From Paludibacter sp. (GTDB taxonomy: Bacteria; Bacteroidota; Bacteroidia; Bacteroidales; Paludibacteraceae): 43,181 bases of DNA. A program made the translations under genes and the position numbers. The stretch covers positions 1-43,181 of the forward strand of contig DAHXOX010000057.1 of the NCBI GenBank assembly GCA_027364655.1, given 5' to 3'. This document shows, piece after piece, positions 42,230 through 43,181 of the stretch; within the stretch, counting starts at the first letter, position 1, and every line of letters starts with the position of its first letter. Below the pieces are notes generated by a model, which was not told where the DNA came from, made no database searches, and saw nothing but the letters and a program-made list of their open reading frames with translations.

Positions 42230-42697
42230 ATGAAGCGAACATTGATCTTACTTTCACTTGGAATCATTTTGACCCTTTTTCTCACAAATTGTTCCAATAC
42301 ACAAGGTTGTCATCAAAACATTTACGTGGTGATGACTGCAGGGCTTGATTCATTACACAACGACACCATTGTGTCGACAACAATGGACAGCGTTTGGGTG
42401 AAAGGAGTAGGCAATGATTCCATACTTTACAACAATACACAATCAGTATCTCAATTGAGTTTGCCATTGCAAGAAAACAAAAACATTTCTCAATTTGTCA
42501 TTCGGAGTAATGCTATTTACGATACGCTTACATGTTATCATACAAATATTCAACAATTCATCTCACTTGAATGTGGTTGCGAGATTAACTTTCTGTTAGA
42601 CTCGGTAAAAACGACCAGACATCGCATCAAATCGGTACAAATAGTGCAGAAAAATGTCAACAATCAATCTATTGAAAATATTCAAATCTTCTATTAG
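42230..42697 (+). CDS. DUF6452 family lipoprotein
   Basis: The 155-aa protein has a signal ending 'LTNCSNT' with lipid on Cys21. The mature part has the family pattern: an early Cys ('QGCHQNIYVVM'), 'TMDSVWVKGVGNDSILYNN', 'SLECGCEINFLLDSV' and 'HRIKSVQIVQKNVNN'. DUF6452 genes are normally paired with DUF6048 in Bacteroidota, as here. The function is unknown. The next frame overlaps its end by 44 bp. Confidence 0.82.
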   Translation: MKRTLILLSLGIILTLFLTNCSNTQGCHQNIYVVMTAGLDSLHNDTIVSTTMDSVWVKGVGNDSILYNNTQSVSQLSLPLQENKNISQFVIRSNAIYDTLTCYHTNIQQFISLECGCEINFLLDSVKTTRHRIKSVQIVQKNVNNQSIENIQIFY

Positions 42698-43181
42698 TGT
42701 ATTGATAGCCCTGTTTCTGATACAGCCGTGTTTTGGTCAGACAAGAAAAGAGAAGAAAGACAAAAAGGTAAAGAAATCAGAAATTCCGCAACCTTTTTTG
42801 CGTGGCATTGCTGTGCAGGTTGATTTAGCCTCACCGATAGCCGGAAAATTGTTATCGCCTGACATTTTCTCATCCGAGGCTTCAGTGGATGTCAATCTGA
42901 GAAATACATGGTTTCCGGTATGGGAATTAGGATACGCATCTATTAATCATACGGATCAGGATGGCGCACAATTTACGACGTCAGGAGTATTCAATCGTAT
43001 TGGGTTTAATATTAGCTTCTTAAAAAACAAGGATGACAAAAAACCGGTTACATCACTCTTTTATGCCGGTATTAGATTGGGTTACACATCCTTCAACTAT
43101 AACATCAATAACCTGATTATAACCGATAATTATTGGAACACAACACAAACAATCTCGAGCAAAAATAATCATACCACGGCA
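42654..43181 (+). CDS. DUF6048 family outer-membrane protein, 5' part
   Basis: ATG at 42654 opens a frame that stays open to the window edge (176 codons, no stop), so the gene continues outside. The start has a hydrophobic signal 'LLKIFKSSISVLIALFLIQ' and cleavage near 'CFGQ'. A short Lys-rich stretch and a beta-barrel follow: 'FLRGIAVQVDLASPIAG', 'LGYASINHTDQDGAQF', 'NRIGFNISFLKN', 'FYAGIRLGYTSFNYNI'. This is the DUF6048 pattern and agrees with the DUF6452 neighbour. The 44-bp overlap with that gene implies coupled translation. Family function is unknown; a small barrel in the outer membrane is likely. Confidence 0.8.
   Translation, partial: MSTINLLKIFKSSISVLIALFLIQPCFGQTRKEKKDKKVKKSEIPQPFLRGIAVQVDLASPIAGKLLSPDIFSSEASVDVNLRNTWFPVWELGYASINHTDQDGAQFTTSGVFNRIGFNISFLKNKDDKKPVTSLFYAGIRLGYTSFNYNINNLIITDNYWNTTQTISSKNNHTTA

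Overview
The window reads as chromosomal DNA of a Bacteroidota bacterium, most likely order Bacteroidales; I cannot fix the family. Several things point there. Promoter -7 boxes have the form TAnnTTTG, often with a TTTG or TTG box 19-20 bp upstream. Shine-Dalgarno sites are mostly absent. Lineage-typical proteins are present: a BspA-like leucine-rich-repeat protein, DUF3822 beside rsmD, a DUF4199 + GT2 pair, a DUF6452/DUF6048 pair, DUF6132, a DUF2807 lipoprotein and bifunctional nuclease (DUF151) with a UVR motif. FtsZ ends in the IPAYKRK-type tail peptide. No phage, transposase, integrase or CRISPR array was seen. The window is mostly core genome with small lineage-specific genes between housekeeping genes.

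Layout. 1-1166: tail of a BspA-like surface protein converging on yaaA. 1545-3980: fused aspartokinase-homoserine dehydrogenase (thrA) without its usual threonine partners. 4462-6198: dnaX, with a run of nine A at the end of its ATPase part that could make a short gamma form. 6308-9382: a small lipoprotein, a beta-barrel protein, a YebC regulator and a secreted protein. 9533-9880: rplS with a strong terminator. 9988-13895: coaX, an outer-membrane barrel, lptC and a CBS/CorC transporter in a tight run. 13870-15227: rsmD and DUF3822 on the minus strand. 15473-19365: a His-rich secreted protein, a GT39 glycosyltransferase and a PBP4-type peptidase. 19923-22860: an unknown membrane protein, a flavodoxin-DUF2007 fusion with an unusual leader, and a TIGR01777 epimerase. 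23097-27191: pyrC, an O6-alkylguanine methyltransferase, a DUF2807 repeat lipoprotein and a class II photolyase. 27315-29343: an Nramp transporter and a polyprenol-phosphate mannosyltransferase. 30000-32590: dxs and DUF554. 32744-32817: tRNA-Asp. 33026-38002: DUF151 nuclease, then ftsQ-ftsA-ftsZ-yqeY. 38139-39309: MarR regulator, DUF6132 and a thioredoxin lipoprotein behind a 45-bp palindrome. 39575-43181: DUF4199, GT2, a membrane-anchored protein, a nitroreductase, DUF6452 and a DUF6048 gene cut by the window edge.

Functional themes are envelope building and division (ftsQAZ, PBP4, lptC, GT39, two GT2 enzymes, dxs for isoprenoid carriers), cofactor and amino-acid metabolism (thrA, coaX, pyrC), DNA maintenance (dnaX, ogt, photolyase) and stress or redox handling (yaaA, flavodoxin fusion, Nramp, MarR-DUF6132-thioredoxin, nitroreductase). 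The most interesting signals are the dnaX A9 slippage site, the palindromic operator and cysteine-rich operon at 38.0-39.3 kb, the leader with competing hairpins at 20.97-21.16 kb, and the seven-rung N-H-A-V-G ladder of the DUF2807 protein. I did not find a clearly new multi-gene system; the MarR-DUF6132-thioredoxin module is the nearest candidate.
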